Source of the DNA: Symbiodinium kawagutii
Lineage: Eukaryota; Sar; Dinophyceae; Suessiales; Symbiodiniaceae
NCBI GenBank assembly: GCA_009767595.1
Contig: VSDK01000621.1
Location: 503,714-567,713 of the forward strand
Direction: 5' to 3'
Length of the DNA: 64,000 bases
Shown here: piece by piece, positions 1-12,002 of the stretch
How the letters are laid out: the number at the start of each line of letters is the position of its first letter
Numbering within the stretch: the first letter of the stretch is position 1
The notes under the pieces: generated by a model
The model's input: the letters and a program-made list of their open reading frames with translations, nothing else
Told to the model about the DNA's origin: nothing
Database searches by the model: none
Made by a program: the position numbers and the translations under genes

Positions 1-373
1 GGGGATCGCTCTGTGTTCTGACATTCGTCCAAGAGTGTCTGGCAAGAGTTTCTCGTATGTTTTACTTAAGTCTCCAGTCGAGTGTTCTCCAAAACAGCAA
101 TCATTCACTTCCATTTACTTCTTCTTCCCGTTTCTTCTTCCTGTTTTACTTCTCAAGAAACACGTCCTCAAAAACAGGAAGCTTCAGCCCTCACTGCGAC
201 CAGGCACCAACTTGCACCGCAGCTGCACGGAGTTCATCACGTCGTTCAATTGCTGCATCCGTGGCAATTCACGGCCCTGCACATATCGAGTCATCTGCTC
301 AGTCGCTGGGACTTGCTAGACTCAATACCTTGCCCCTTGTCGTGATCACCGTTTGATGTGGACGTCTCTGCTG

Positions 374-489
374 TCAACTGTCTGCCTTCCCTTGAAACAA
401 ATGGCAGTCCTTCCATCCTTTCACGCTAGGCACTGCATCAATGAGGACCACGGGTTTGTCAGATCCCTCGGCACAAATCGGTCTGAAAT
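374..489 (-). CDS. candidate exon, unidentified gene
   Basis: The minus strand reads an open stretch of about 38 codons ending in TGA at 374-376. Its composition is protein-like (ADFRPICAEGSDKPVVLIDA, then a segment containing VKGWKDC), and an AG acceptor precedes it at 490-491. I recognise no domain. It could be a terminal exon or a fragment of a decayed gene. The surrounding 1-2,250 bases give no other convincing coding signal except a weak SH3-like stretch near 1,060-1,215 on the same strand. Confidence 0.25.
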
Positions 490-1059
490 CTGCTGGGGCC
501 AAAATGTGGAAAACGCAAAGTCGAAGCATGTGCAAAAACTCTGAAAAGGCAAACAATGGAAAAGCTCCTCGAAGGATTCTGCAGGCTCCATTCGGCTGAC
601 AGCGTTTGCCTCCCAATAAGCGAATTCATCACTTCACTGGAGAGACCTCTCAGCCAGCATTCCATGGAAAGAGTGGAAGTTCCCAAGTCACTCGACCAAT
701 CACATGTCGTGCAGAGCGTGAAACATCACCAGAAACAGCCAAACGAGAATTCAGCAGGGTCCCACTTTTCTTAACTTCACATTTGACATGTCCCAGTCCA
801 ATGCCTGCAGATGGCTTGGCCCGTGCAAGTACCTAAGTTTGAGGGCCGAAGTCAAAGAACAGCAGTTCAAGACAGAATATCCCACGGAGGAAAGAAAACA
901 GATTCACGAACAGCTGTCCAACTATGGACCAAAATGCCACATGGAACGGACAAGGTGGCAAGATGTTACTCGAAATGCCGATCTCCTCTCTAGCGGTAGC
1001 CGAGCTACCTTCGCTGAACCCATCCTTGGCATCCTGTGGCTGTCCTGAGAAAGGCTTTG

Positions 1060-1215
1060 AAGAAGAGCAGTCTCCGACCCAAACTTCACTAGGCAAAGTA
1101 CGCCATCTGTTTGCTCTTTCGTACTGGTCCTGCCCTGCCTTACTTTGGCAAAGTTCCCAGAACACTGCAAAACCTGCACTTTTGCTCCATCCTCTATTGC
1201 CTCCTGGCCACGCAA
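1060..1215 (-). CDS. weak candidate exon, SH3b-like composition
   Basis: One minus-strand frame contains GAKVQVLQCSGNFAKVR, which resembles the first strands of an SH3-like barrel (G..V.VL...G.W.KV). A second minus frame is open across the same bases, so the reading is ambiguous. No start codon or firm splice sites were found. Confidence 0.18.
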
Positions 1216-2252
1216 CTCTTTGGAAGAGTTCAGAGAAGATCCGAATAAGAAATTCTGCCTGCATTTTTTCCAAACCTATCCAAACTTGACCAACTGACAA
1301 ACTTGTTCATGTCTTCTCTTGATAAAACGGGCTCCACTGCAAACAAGGTGGAAATTTGGTTGGCTTTGAAGTTGGGAAGGAAGCGTGTGTGTGGAACGAG
1401 TGAAACAGTGCGACACTTTGCTGCTCTTAAATGGTATGTTGGAAGTTCCTCGGGCCACAGCCATCAGGTCATTGACGTGTTTGATGATCTAAAGTTTAAA
1501 GAGAAATAAAAAGACGTCTTTACAGCTCTTTTTAAGACAGGCCATGTGACAACGGTAACAGAATGTGAGAGCCTCCCATATACTCGGTACCTGAAAAGAA
1601 TGCTGAGGCCTGTGCCGACATAGAGGATCTTGCCACGTCTAAAACAACATTGCAAACAAATAATCAACAATTAGCGGATGACCCACTTTCTGATGCGTCT
1701 GAAATTCCTGCAACGCACCACCATTGGCCAATGTTTGCTGTTTATGTGTTGTCTTGTCTTTCTCGAAGCTTCAAAAATGACCACCAGAAGAACAATTTCA
1801 GGTGCAAATTGACAAATGCAGGCAGAGAGTTTCGAAAACTGAAAAACAACTCAAACCTTGCCCATGGTCTCCCCATCTCGAGATTCAGACAATATCGATT
1901 CTTGGACATGGGAGGATCTTGTTAATACATATATACTAAACGTTTAAGACCCTTTTAGAAGCGCTCTTTGGAAGTTAAAAACCTCTACTGACTTCATCTG
2001 ATTTCTGGGTGATGTAAAGGGTTGAACTTCATACAGTCAGGAAGATGACTGTGTTGTGCATTTCAATGCTGACATCTGGCGGTGACTCTTCGATATGACC
2101 GAGAGCAGACCTTCTCTATTGGACTTGGGTTTAAAAAGTTGATGAATCACTGACCGATGGTGCAACCAAAACTGAAGTACAGAGAGAGAGAGAGAGCATG
2201 TCTCTTGCATAGAAGGCAAGATCTCTCTAGGCTGTTTACATCGAGAACCCAC

Positions 2253-2414
2253 TTGAGAAATTCACAACTTGATCACCATCTGTATCCAGCTCTTCGAGAT
2301 TGGCTATTGCCTTATCAAGCAACACCGAGTCTGAAGATAAAATGGAGGACTCCTTCGCCAGGTCTCTTCTTAAGCCTTGCGCCTCTAACACTTCAATTAG
2401 TTTGCTGGAGGGAC
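2253..2414 (-). CDS. candidate exon with S100/EF-hand-like motif
   Basis: After an AG acceptor at 2,415-2,416 the minus strand reads about 54 codons. They form a helix-rich segment (KLIEVLEAQGLRRDLAKESS) and then LLDKAIANLEELDTDGDQVVNF. The end fits an EF-hand calcium loop with acidic residues at loop positions 1, 3 and 5 and V at position 8. The expected Gly at position 6 is Gln, and the loop is cut off before position 12, as if a splice donor falls here. The layout resembles S100/calmodulin-type helices before a loop. Only one hand is visible and no neighbouring exon was identified. Confidence 0.4.
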
Positions 2415-2459
2415 CTGTCAGAAGTGCTCTCTGCCCAGTCAAGTCTCATTTCTAGACTT

Positions 2460-4040
2460 TTGGAATATTGACAAACCAAACAAAGAAAGAAAGAAAGGAA
2501 AGAAATAAAAGAAACATGTCAAAACTAACAAGTGCACTTAGCACATTGCAGAAAGAATCCCCAAAGGCACCTGATACAACGCACCCAGAAAATAAATGTA
2601 GCAAACCACAGCTGAAACACTGTCCTCCTACATCGCCTGGTTGGTGGTTTCAGTCACTATGAAAAAATATGAGTCATTCAACCAGTTCTTAGTGATTAAG
2701 AGGGAAAAAAAGTCAAAATGTCAATCAAACCACCCACCAGTAGTTGTTTAAGCCTTATTGTTGCTTACTATCCCCTATTATTAACCACTACTAACCACTA
2801 CAAACCATGTCCATCAAACCACCACCCAGTCGCTGTCCTCCTCAAAAACTTCCGCTTCTCTGGACTCCGTTGGAATCTTTCGCAGCTGAGTTCGCCAGGG
2901 TTGGCCACCTCTGGACACCCAGCACCTTAGAGTCGAAACGCACGAAGCTTCTGATTCAAGCATAGCAACCAGCTATGGAGGACTTTCATGAGGGTTTTTA
3001 AGGGTTGTGACCGTTGATAGCGGTCAATAGGGGGATGATCACCAACAGTAATGGTTAAAAGGACGCCTTAAAAGGAAGCCCTCAGAGGAAGCACCAACAG
3101 ATAGTCTGGATGAAGCCTCAAGCAGCAACAACATTGAGGGTCGACGAATGTTGACGACATGCTTTGCATCACAAATGTGATGCTCTCGACCCGTTGTCAA
3201 CAAGCTGACTCAACGATACACTAAACACATCACATTACACATCTATACATAGCATGCGATTTCATGCATCTATACACACATCTTGCATTGTACTTATGTA
3301 TGAAATACAGTATGTGTTTTTAACAAAACTATACCCATTTATACAAATCTGTATGCTGCAGCATTTCACTAATTTACGCTTTCGATTGCTGAGAGAGCTA
3401 TGCTGACCTCAACTCTGAGGTTCAAACTCAGCATTTCGGGGCACTCTACTCCTCAAGGTTTGACCTCACCCAAAGTACGAGGAGAAAGCATCGAAAGCAT
3501 AGAAGGCATCAAGGAAAAAAGAACTAAGCAAGCTAAGTCTTGGCTGCTTGGCTAGCATTCTCCCCAAAATTGTACTTGCACGAATGCTGTAAAATGCTCT
3601 GAAAAAACAAGAGCGGGTTTATCTCTGGATCCACATGAAAGTGTGATTTCCCTAACTCTGCAGAAATATAACCAACAAAACACCTTGAAAGAAATGCGAA
3701 AGGGGATTTCTTTGCCAGGATGCCCACACTCCTTCTCAGGCAGAGTGGCAAAGTCACACCAATGATCTTCGATACCTGACAAACCACAATTTTCATTTCA
3801 TCCTCTTCAGTTCGACCACAATAAAACAAGGTAATGGCAGTTCACAAACAACTAGCTAACACATGCTAGGAGATGCTGGCAGCATGTCGTGTAGCGAGGA
3901 GATTATCGAAACAGCGGTGATTCAATGCCAGAACCTGCCCAGACTCGCTTTGAACTTTCGACTTCTTTCTACCTGCAAACTGATGGCCCATGTGTGTGTT
4001 TGTGGATGCCTGTGCGTTTGTAGAAAGATAGATAAGTAGA
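2460..4040. other. no gene recognised
   Basis: AT-rich sequence with short open frames in all directions and no conserved motif. It includes purine runs near 2,470-2,515 and a run of CATC/TATACAC-type short motifs around 3,230-3,350. I see no RNA gene or intact element here. Confidence 0.5.
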
Positions 4041-4044
4041 TGAA

Positions 4045-4625
4045 TTAGGATCCGATAGGATAGGATAGGATAAAATTAGGACAGAATCGGATAGAATAGA
4101 ATACAGAACAGAACAGAACAGCATAGCATAGCATAGCATAGAATAGAATAGAATAGAATTGAATTGAATTAGAATAGAATCGAATAGAAAAGAACAGAAT
4201 AGAATAAAATAGAATGGAATCGAATAGCATAGAATAGAACAGAACAGAATAAATCAGAATAGCAGAGGATAGAATAGAATAGAATAGCATAGCATAGAAT
4301 CGAATAGAATAGAACAGAACAGAACAGAACAGCAAAGCATAGCATAGCATAGCAGAGCAGAGCATAGAATAGAATAGAATTGAATTAGAATAGAATCGAT
4401 AAGAAAAGAATAGAATAGAATAAAATAGAATGGAATCGAATAGCATAGAGTACAACAGAATAGAATAAATCAGAATAGCAGAGGATAGAATAGAATAGAA
4501 TAGCATAGCATAGGATAGGATAGAATAGAATAGAAAAGAATAGAATAAAAAAGAATGAAATATAGAACAAAATAGAATAAAATAGCATAGCATAGCAAAG
4601 GATAGGATAGATTAGACTGGATAGC
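4045..4625. repeat. degenerate GAATA pentanucleotide microsatellite
   Basis: The tract is built almost entirely of AGAATAGAAT, AGCATAGCAT and AGAACAGAAC variants of a 5-bp unit. The three long minus-strand open frames here (Tyr/Ser/Leu/Phe only) are artefacts of the repeat and not genes. Confidence 0.95.
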
Positions 4626-5080
4626 ATGGATAGAATGATTAGAATAGATGGAATAGATTGATGGAATCAAATAAAATAGATAATAGAATCAAATAGAACT
4701 AGAATCAAATAGAATCAACTAGAATCAAAAAGAATCAAAAAGAATCAAATAGAATCAAATAGAATCAAATGGAATCAGAGATAGAATCAGAGCTAGAATC
4801 AAGTAGAATCTCAAATAGAATCAGGTAGAATCAATCAGCATAACATAGAGTCAAAAAATCGAATCAAAAAATAGAATCAAAAAGAATCAAACAGAATCAG
4901 AGCTAGAATCAGATAGAATCTCAGATAGAATCAGGTAGAATCAAACAACATAAAATAGAGTCAAAAAATCGAATCAAAAAATAGAATCAGATAGAATCAG
5001 ATGGAATCTCAGATAGAATCTCAGATAGAATCAGGTAGAATCAGATAGAATCAGAGATATAATCAAATAAAATCGGCTAG
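4626..5080. repeat. AGAATCAAAT-type decamer repeat
   Basis: Directly follows the GAATA tract. The unit becomes AGAATCAAAT/AGAATCAGAT with 5-bp and 10-bp periodicity and a longer higher-order period (the phrase CATAAAATAGAGTCAAAAAATCGAATC recurs near 4,840 and 4,950 with small changes). It seems to have grown by point mutation of the neighbouring pentamer and re-amplification. Confidence 0.9.
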
Positions 5081-5085
5081 AATTG

Positions 5086-5172
5086 GTTTGATAGATGGAT
5101 AGATAGATAGAAAGATAGAAAGGTAGAAAGATAGACAGATAGAAAGATAGAAAGATAGAAAGATAGAAAGAT

Positions 5173-5214
<42 letters not shown>

Positions 5215-5250
5215 TAGGTAGGTAGGTAGGTAAGTAGGTAAGTAGATATA
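5086..5250. repeat. GATA/GAAA/GTAG tetranucleotide microsatellite
   Basis: Runs of GATA, then AAAGATAG, GAAA, GATA and finally GTAG units. Open frames across it encode only SIYL/FLSF periodic peptides and were discarded. Confidence 0.95.
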
Positions 5251-5473
5251 TGTATATCCATCTATATACATACTTACATGCGTACTTAGATACATACACG
5301 AGAAAACCTAGCTTGTATACATTAGATACGTAATTTGCTGAAATATATTGCATTCCCTTAAGGTCACTTTACTTCACTTTGCGTTGCTTGCATGCGTGCA
5401 TACATGTGTATGTATGCATGCCTGCATCTATGTATCCGTGTATCCATGTATCTATGAATGTATTTCCGTCCAA

Positions 5474-5552
5474 GAAAACCAACAACCTACCAGACACATC
5501 TGGCCGCCAACTGGATGATCTCTTAGAGCATGTGCCCTTCCCACAAATTACG
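5474..5552 (+). CDS. candidate exon, unidentified
   Basis: The plus strand reads about 26 codons of ordinary protein composition (KTNNLPDTSGRQLDDLLEHV, then PFPQITG) between an AAG boundary and a G|GTTTC donor-like site. A following plus-strand frame at 5,700-6,005 also has a protein-like centre (SLKLELNIEPTELRDFYPAK). Neither matches a family I know, and the opposite strand cannot be excluded. Confidence 0.25.
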
Positions 5553-5699
5553 GGTTTCATTGGGTTTCATTGGTATCGGTTTGTAAATGTTCAATCTAGC
5601 CACACAAATGGCTAGTGAGCCCCACTTTTCATCAAACTGAGCATCACATTTGTCGACCCTCTAGCTGCAAACGTTTCTGAACTTTCTTGACCTCCAGGG

Positions 5700-6005
5700 T
5701 TGTATTTGCAATGTCGAGCAAAGAAAAGGAGAAAATGGGCCGACAGTCGCCTGTTCAGCAGTTCAGCTTGTTGCATGAATCGGTGGGATCAAAACCACGA
5801 AACCCGAAACTGTAAAGCCTGGGTCAGCGATGCACTTGCTTCGCGAAGCCTAAAGCTGGAGCTGAACATTGAACCAACTGAACTGCGGGATTTTTATCCA
5901 GCGAAATGGGTTATTCTGAAACAATTGGGAACCAGTCCAATTGTACTTACAGCTTTCCAACTTTACAAGAACCATTCCGCAGTGCAAAAGGACCTGGCAA
6001 TCTGA
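5700..6005 (+). CDS. weak candidate exon, 101-codon open frame
   Basis: The second half of this frame (from about 5,828, after an AG) looks coding: SDALASRSLKLELNIEPTEL, then RDFYPAKWVILKQLG. No domain recognised. It might belong with the candidate exon at 5,474-5,552. Confidence 0.22.
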   Translation: MYLQCRAKKRRKWADSRLFSSSACCMNRWDQNHETRNCKAWVSDALASRSLKLELNIEPTELRDFYPAKWVILKQLGTSPIVLTAFQLYKNHSAVQKDLAI

Positions 6006-6009
6006 AGCC

Positions 6010-7220
6010 TTTGAAAGACGATGACAATGTGACTTCTATTTTGGATAAGTGATTGCCTTTCAAAGGTTCATTAAGAAGTCTAATTTGCAAAACAATAAGA
6101 AGTCTAATTTGCAAATGGTTCATTGAAAAACAGACACAATGTGTGAAATGGACAGATGGACATGTGAAACTGAGCTCCTGACAACCAAAACACTATTGCT
6201 TGCACCATGGCAATCATGCAGCAGCATCATCCCCTGCAAAAGCAACAATCCGGCAACGTGTAGTTGCTTATGGAATTAAAACATTGATTCACTCACTGGT
6301 GTAAAAAAACGGTGTGTGATTCGATCTCAATTACCGGAAAGTGGGCAAAAGTCCTTACTTCAAAACAAGTTCTTGAATTGACGAAGCTCGAAATTGTGGC
6401 AGCGTAGCTGTGGTGAAGGGGATCTGGTGAAAACTCCAACTATGTATGTTGATGCTTTGCTAACCAAAAGCAACAAGAAAATGCATCTAAATACATAGCC
6501 ACTGGCAGCGCTGAGTACAAGCGATTGATGGCGTTGCACATGAGGGTGAGAAATGCATTTAAAGAATATGTTCAGAACATAAAAGAGATCATACGCGCAA
6601 AAAAAAAACATTATACATGATTAAAGATTTGGGAGACCAGCGGCAACCGCCAAGGCGGGAGGGGATAGGGGACATCATAGGGGCCCTGCGGGCCCTGCTG
6701 CTTTGGGAAAATCTAGGACGCAAGGCAGATGTTGGTTGATGGTTAATGAATGCTAGTGATGGTTAATTACTGGCTAATAGTGGATAATGGTTTTTCAAAA
6801 CAGTTAATAATGGATCATGATTCATGATTCACAAATTATTACAAAGAGAACCCCATCCTAATCACCAAGGATTCTTTTGCTTGCCTGTTAAGAACAATGT
6901 TCAGGCCAGTAAGGAAATTAAGCTGCGATAGTTGTTCACCCCAGTCGCTTTCAATTCGAGATTCATAGGGATAATGGATTCGAGAGAAACAGTGCCCAAT
7001 ACAGACCAATGGCAAAACCCACACATGATTGAAGACAAATTGCACAAGCCTTAAGATACAGATGTGAAATTCAGGTTCATAGTGACCCAAGTTCAATGAG
7101 AAAGACCCCGTGTCTGTTGGCGTTTTTCCCCAAGCGCTGAAGTGGCTCAGCCCAATCGATGGGACCTTGAGCTGCAGATGGAACTATCTAGATGGCCTGT
7201 CAAAATTTTCAGACTAAATT
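6010..7220. other. no clear gene; possible minus-strand exon near 6,890-6,970
   Basis: Mostly AT-rich filler. The minus strand near 6,890-6,970 reads YESRIESDWGEQLSQLNFLT, which is protein-like but has no partner exons that I could join. No RNA gene or intact element was seen. Confidence 0.3.
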
Positions 7221-7232
7221 CAAAATAAATAT

Positions 7233-7287
7233 ACAAACAAACAAACAAACAAACAAACAAACAAACAAACAAACAAACAAACAAACA
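7233..7287. repeat. (AAAC)n microsatellite
   Basis: About 13 uninterrupted tandem copies of the tetranucleotide AAAC. Confidence 0.98.
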
Positions 7288-7416
7288 GGGCGCGAGTTCC
7301 TCCCAACCAATTGTTTTTCCCTTGCGGACACGTTTTTGATGTCTGAAGCCCGAGTGGCATAGATCACTAAGGCCATGCAATAAATTCCGGTGCTGGTTCA
7401 ACAACTGAATAGCCGC

Positions 7417-7443
7417 NNNNNNNNNNNNNNNNNNNNNNNNNNN
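7417..7443. other. assembly gap, 27 N
   Basis: A run of N. It truncates the candidate exon immediately to its right. Confidence 1.
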
Positions 7444-7540
7444 CTTTCCCTCTGAATTTGCCTACAGGCATGATATGTTTTTGTTTGAACTGAGGGTCGG
7501 CTGCAGAACCCTTTCTGGAAGTCAGCTGTTGGTTAGCAAA
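7444..7540 (-). CDS. candidate exon truncated by the N gap
   Basis: A pyrimidine-rich stretch ending in CAG (acceptor at 7,541-7,542) precedes 32 codons on the minus strand (FANQQLTSRKGSAADPQFKQ, then KHIMPVGKFRGK) that run into the gap. The sharp acceptor plus composition argue for a real exon of an unidentified gene. A further protein-like minus-strand frame lies upstream at 7,727-8,002 and may be part of the same gene. Confidence 0.42.
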
Positions 7541-7726
7541 CTGGAAAAACAAATCAGTGCAAGGCACAAAAACAAAGCAAGACACGAATGTTACCATGCC
7601 AGAAAAGCAATTCAAAAAGAAAAAGGTTTTTGATTGGGCCAAAATTCATCCATCAGTTGATTGCATTTGTTTCTTTTGGACCAAGGCGCTAAGAGACTTA
7701 AACTGATGATCCAAAAACCCAGGCCT

Positions 7727-8002
7727 TCACTGGCGAACAAACCTAAAACAAAATGGCCGCCAGCCCCAGCGGCAATACTGGTCACGCTCAGCTCCGACTG
7801 GGAAGAATTTCAGCTGAAGAATACGCCAGAACAAACAGCCAACAGGAACTTGCGCGACCCCCCGTGCCTTGTGGGGTGGAACGCTCTTCTGGGGCTCAAG
7901 AAATACTTGCTGGAGCATCGCATCTGATACACCAGAGTCATCGCGACGAAACCACGTTGGACAAGTGCCAAGGTCATCTCTTTGATGCAATCTGTCGGTC
8001 AA
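7727..8002 (-). CDS. weak candidate exon(s), unidentified
   Basis: A 91-codon minus-strand frame whose first half (DDLGTCPTWFRRDDSGVSDA and following) has normal protein composition. The overlapping plus-strand frames are equally long, so strand and reality are uncertain. It is listed because the exon at 7,444-7,540 lies on the same strand. Confidence 0.22.
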   Translation of the reverse strand: MTDRLHQRDDLGTCPTWFRRDDSGVSDAMLQQVFLEPQKSVPPHKARGVAQVPVGCLFWRILQLKFFPVGAERDQYCRWGWRPFCFRFVRQ

Positions 8003-8261
8003 GTCTCAAGCACTTTTTTCAAATGAACATGTGACGCTGACGCACGGCGACATATTGAGGTCAGTAGTTCAACGAAGGCGAACGCTCACATCGTTCAGCC
8101 GCGAACTTCTCCGAGATCCTAAAGCTAGGCTACTCCAGCAGTGTCAGGCCAAAGTTTAGTTCACCAAACAAAGTAACTGACATTGCTCAAACTGCTAAGC
8201 TAAACCAAGCCCATTGGACTGGTGGTGCTCTGCCTTTGGCAGAGCAGCGATCAGCTAATTA

Positions 8262-8352
8262 GAATATCTCCCCCAGGGCGTCCACAGAAGTCCACCTCGC
8301 AGGCCTTGATCACTTCTCTGCGCAGGTTGCGAGGAACCTGCAAGTCGTCAAG
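8262..8352 (-). CDS. candidate exon, unidentified gene
   Basis: Minus strand reads LDDLQVPRNLRREVIKACEV, then DFCGRPGGDIL. An AG acceptor at 8,338-8,339 and a GT donor at 8,294-8,295 would give a 42-base exon (8,296-8,337). The longer frame is open to 8,262. It lies 400 bases beyond the stop codon of the helicase-RBR gene and is therefore probably a different gene. No family recognised. Confidence 0.4.
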
Positions 8353-8754
8353 TGAACATTCTATGGGTTTCCTTGACTAAAAATTTTGCGCAGGTCTATT
8401 TCTATGTATGTCTGGGTACATGTGTGTGTGTGTGTGTGTCTATACCTTTTGAACAAAGATACTTTCAAAAATATATGTAATTATGCTTAATTTGTATGGA
8501 TGTACATCTTGTGAATAATGTATTCTTGAACTGTATATCTGGTTTGCATGTGTATGTTACTGTATGTTCTTGATATGTATATCTAAGTACTTGTGGATAT
8601 GTGAATCTAAGAGATTGAGCAATTCTGCTTGTACGCCTATCTCCAAATTTAGTGAACAAATCCGGCATTTGGTGGAAAGCAATCGTTTGAGGTATCTGCT
8701 AATTCATTCCAATAGAGAAAAGCACAGTCTCCTCACTCAACCTGACTTCTCCAC

Positions 8755-9113
8755 TCAACCGGCCTTGTCATCAAGATACTCCAGAATCCGGTGCTTTGCT
8801 ACCTGCAGGTTGAGGCGGTCAAACTCCGCCATCGACAGGAAGATGTCTGTCGATACTTGCTGCACGCCTCTGCAATTGCTGCAGCACGAGTTTCTGTGCT
8901 GAGTTCATCCAAAATCAGTTTCGATCAAGGACGCCATATTATGTACTTAAGTACCTAAGAAGCATCATAAAAGTACCTAGCATTGTTCAAGAAAGATCAC
9001 ACATTTCCCCTTGATGGAATTGCATATGTCAACACAAATGTCTCAAACCATTGGTTTCGCGGTGCGCCTGGAATCCCAGGGCCTCGGCACTCGTAGGCGT
9101 GTTGGTGCGCATC
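8755..9113 (-). CDS. exons 15 and 16: end of RING2 and C-terminus
   Basis: Exon 15 (9068-9113, 46 bases) supplies [15 protein letters not shown], whose H..H....C provides the final RING2 zinc ligands. Exon 16 (8755-8846) reads [20 protein letters not shown], then [10 protein letters not shown] and TGA. Both are too short to appear as long open frames, but phases match (CAAG|GA to GAAAG|GAT, then CCAG|GC to GACAG|AC). The stop could instead be bypassed by a GC donor at 8,762-8,763. Confidence 0.72.
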
Positions 9114-11964
9114 CTTTCCACAATCCTGTCACAGCTGGCTTTCCAGTGTGACACACCGTGACCGGATCCTGGATCTATGAGATTTGCAAATCCATATGGG
9201 ACTTGAATCTATGATGGTTTCTTCAAAACGTGGTACCCCTCAATCATCCGATGCCAATCATTTATAGTAAAAAACACAACCATTTTTGCCGTTCTCTGTT
9301 TTGAGAAATCCCCACATCCATGATGCTCCAGATGTGTCTCTCCTTGAAGCACTTGGCACAAAATCCGCAGCCACAAGCATCGCAGCTGACAGCAGAGCAG
9401 CCGTCATAGTCCAGGAATGCACGGGCACATCTAGGACATTTCAAGGTCAAGATCTGATCAATCGCATCTCTGTGCTTTTTGATGTCCGGATTCCTAGCTT
9501 GACGAGCCTCAGAACAGCTCTTTCCGTGATGCATTGGCACTGGAATCTTGGCATCCTCGCTGCAAGCCAAGCAGTAGCCCGTGTTGCAAACCTCGCAGAA
9601 GCCTGTGAGGCTCCCACCTGCATTGCGTTCGTCAGGCTGTGTGACGGGCTGCAAGACGTGATTGCACGCTGGGTGTGGACAGTACACAGCATCTCCTTTG
9701 TTCGCACAGATGTAGCTGTCAATGGCGATTCTTTTGATGCGAGAGAGAACTTCAGGGGTCACCAGCCCCACAATGTCCTTCCAAACGATTAGCTTCCCAC
9801 ACGACTTTCCGGCTTTGGATGCAAATGGGCATCTGATGGGAAAATGGGCTCCATCGAGATCCGAAAAGGCTCCTCTCAAGCAGCTGGTGCAGAAGCGATG
9901 GCGACAGGCTTGAAATTGGTAGGTGTCAGGATCAAAGTCATCGAAGCAGAGACTACATTTTCCTTCCGAGAGTGGAGCTCTCCGACGTTCCCACTTTCTG
10001 GTGGCCAAGACTCCCTGCAGCAGTTCAATCTTCTGTGCCTCCTTCTTCATGTCCACCCAGTACTCCATCTGGCAAGTCTTGTGATTGATGTTATGCTCCA
10101 GCTTCAAGTGGTCCTGAAGAATAGTTTCAAGCTCACTTCCCCACTCCTTCATCTTCTTGCGGTCCAACGTAACGCTGTGCCTTTCAAGTGATTCAAGCTC
10201 CCGGCAGAGTTGTTCCAACCTATTCTTGATGTCCTGGCGATGCGCAGGCGCTCCAAAAATTCGAACGCAACGAAGATGTTTGTCCCAATGGACACTCTTC
10301 CCCATCTTCTCCATCTGCACAATGCCAGGTTTCGTGAAGAGTTGATCCTTTCGTCACAAGTGGCGGGTTGAATGTTTCAAGAGCTACGTGGAATCTACGT
10401 CACGAGCTCGGCGAACATTCAATCCCCAGTTTCAAGCATAATGGTGGAAGATCTGATGAATTCATGATCTTTAATCGGTTGAATTATGGCACCTAATCAG
10501 GGTTTTTTAATGATGATCAATCTCGGGAGACACGGCTTTCCTGGGTATCCCTACTGCTAAATGAACCTGGCAAAATCAATCCAGCTTAGAGCACTTAATG
10601 TACTACTGGAAAATTCAACCCCCTACATCATTCAACTACTCGTGCTCGCTATTGTTGGTTGTCAAGCCCCATCTGTTGATGCTTGTTGGATCTTAAACCC
10701 CCTATGCATTGGTGATTGTTGGCTAGGAACTGATAGAGAAAGTTGGGAGCTGCTTGTTGAACTGTTGCTTGCTTATTGGCTGTCCAGCTCTCGAAGCACA
10801 GCTTTGTGAGATCAGGTCCTTGTGAGGATGAACAAAGACGTCAAACATCAAAGCGGTCAAGAACTCGGCTCTGGCGGCTTGAAGTTGCTCGAAGCGGCTA
10901 TGCTGAATCTGGAACGAGGTGTTTTGCCCCTTGGTGACCACAGACAGCTTGGCACCCCTGCAGGGTAAAACCCTGACCATGGTCACTGGCCATGCCCTAT
11001 CAGCAACATTTAACACAAATAGAACTGTCTCCAAGCTTCTCATGCCTGGCATTGCAAGCATGACAGGCTTCGAGCAGGGGATTCTCCATCTCTGCTGGTT
11101 CCGCAAACCTTTCGCCTTCATGCCACTTCTTGCAATCGCTATAGTGGCAGGACTTGCCATCAGAACATTGGAAATCGAAGTACTCTGCAATTGCTTTGTG
11201 AACAGAGACGACGGCTTGGAAAGTAATGTCACAGCGAAGTGAGTTCAACATGTCGGTGGGAACATCAAGTTGACCAGGACCTGGCTGTTTCCACTCCTGC
11301 ACACAAATCGTGCGCAGCGAAAATACCAAACTCACTGAGATGTGTTGCCTGCTACAGCCATGCCCAGACAAAATCCACACAAAATGATCTGGCCCCCCCC
11401 CGTCACCTCCCGTTCTCCCTGTTGACACATTACTGGCACAAAATGACCAACGCAGCTCCTTGTAGGCCAGCTGAAGCTGATCAATGGTTTCATAGATCAC
11501 TTGGAGACCAGCTTGCGCCATGGTTTCACCTTGGACCTTCCGCTCTCTGAAGAAGGTCTGCATTTCCGCCTTTTCATTCAAGGGCACCAGACTCGTCAGA
11601 GCTGCAATTGACAGCATAAGTTCACCCGTCTCACTCCGGTCATCATTTCGTGGACAGTTCCAGGTCAAGGTCAAATAGCCCGTCTCTGCAGGAGCACGTT
11701 GTCCGGGTTGGACTTCTCCAGGTACCACGTTCACAGCAAACTCGCAATCGGAGCGATATCTGTCCAAAGCCTTGATTCGGTGATGCTAAGCTAATGAAAA
11801 GCAGATCTAGATGCAAAACCTTTTGTCCCAGCTGAGAGGATGGAAGCTAGTGGCCCTTTGGCCGCCAAGTAATTGGCCCAGCAAGAAAGTGTAGAGTCAA
11901 GAAACCCAGGTAGACTTGGCAACTGCCGCCTGTATGGTGTATGAAATTCTTCTTCTTCTTCTTC

Positions 11965-12002
<38 letters not shown>

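Noticed and set aside
4045-4670. Long minus-strand open frames of up to 182 codons rich in Tyr, Ser, Leu, Phe
   Set aside because: They are translations of the GAATA repeat and have no non-repetitive content.
9286-9792. 168-codon plus-strand frame
   Set aside because: Antisense shadow of the RBR exon, which has clear zinc-domain motifs on the minus strand.
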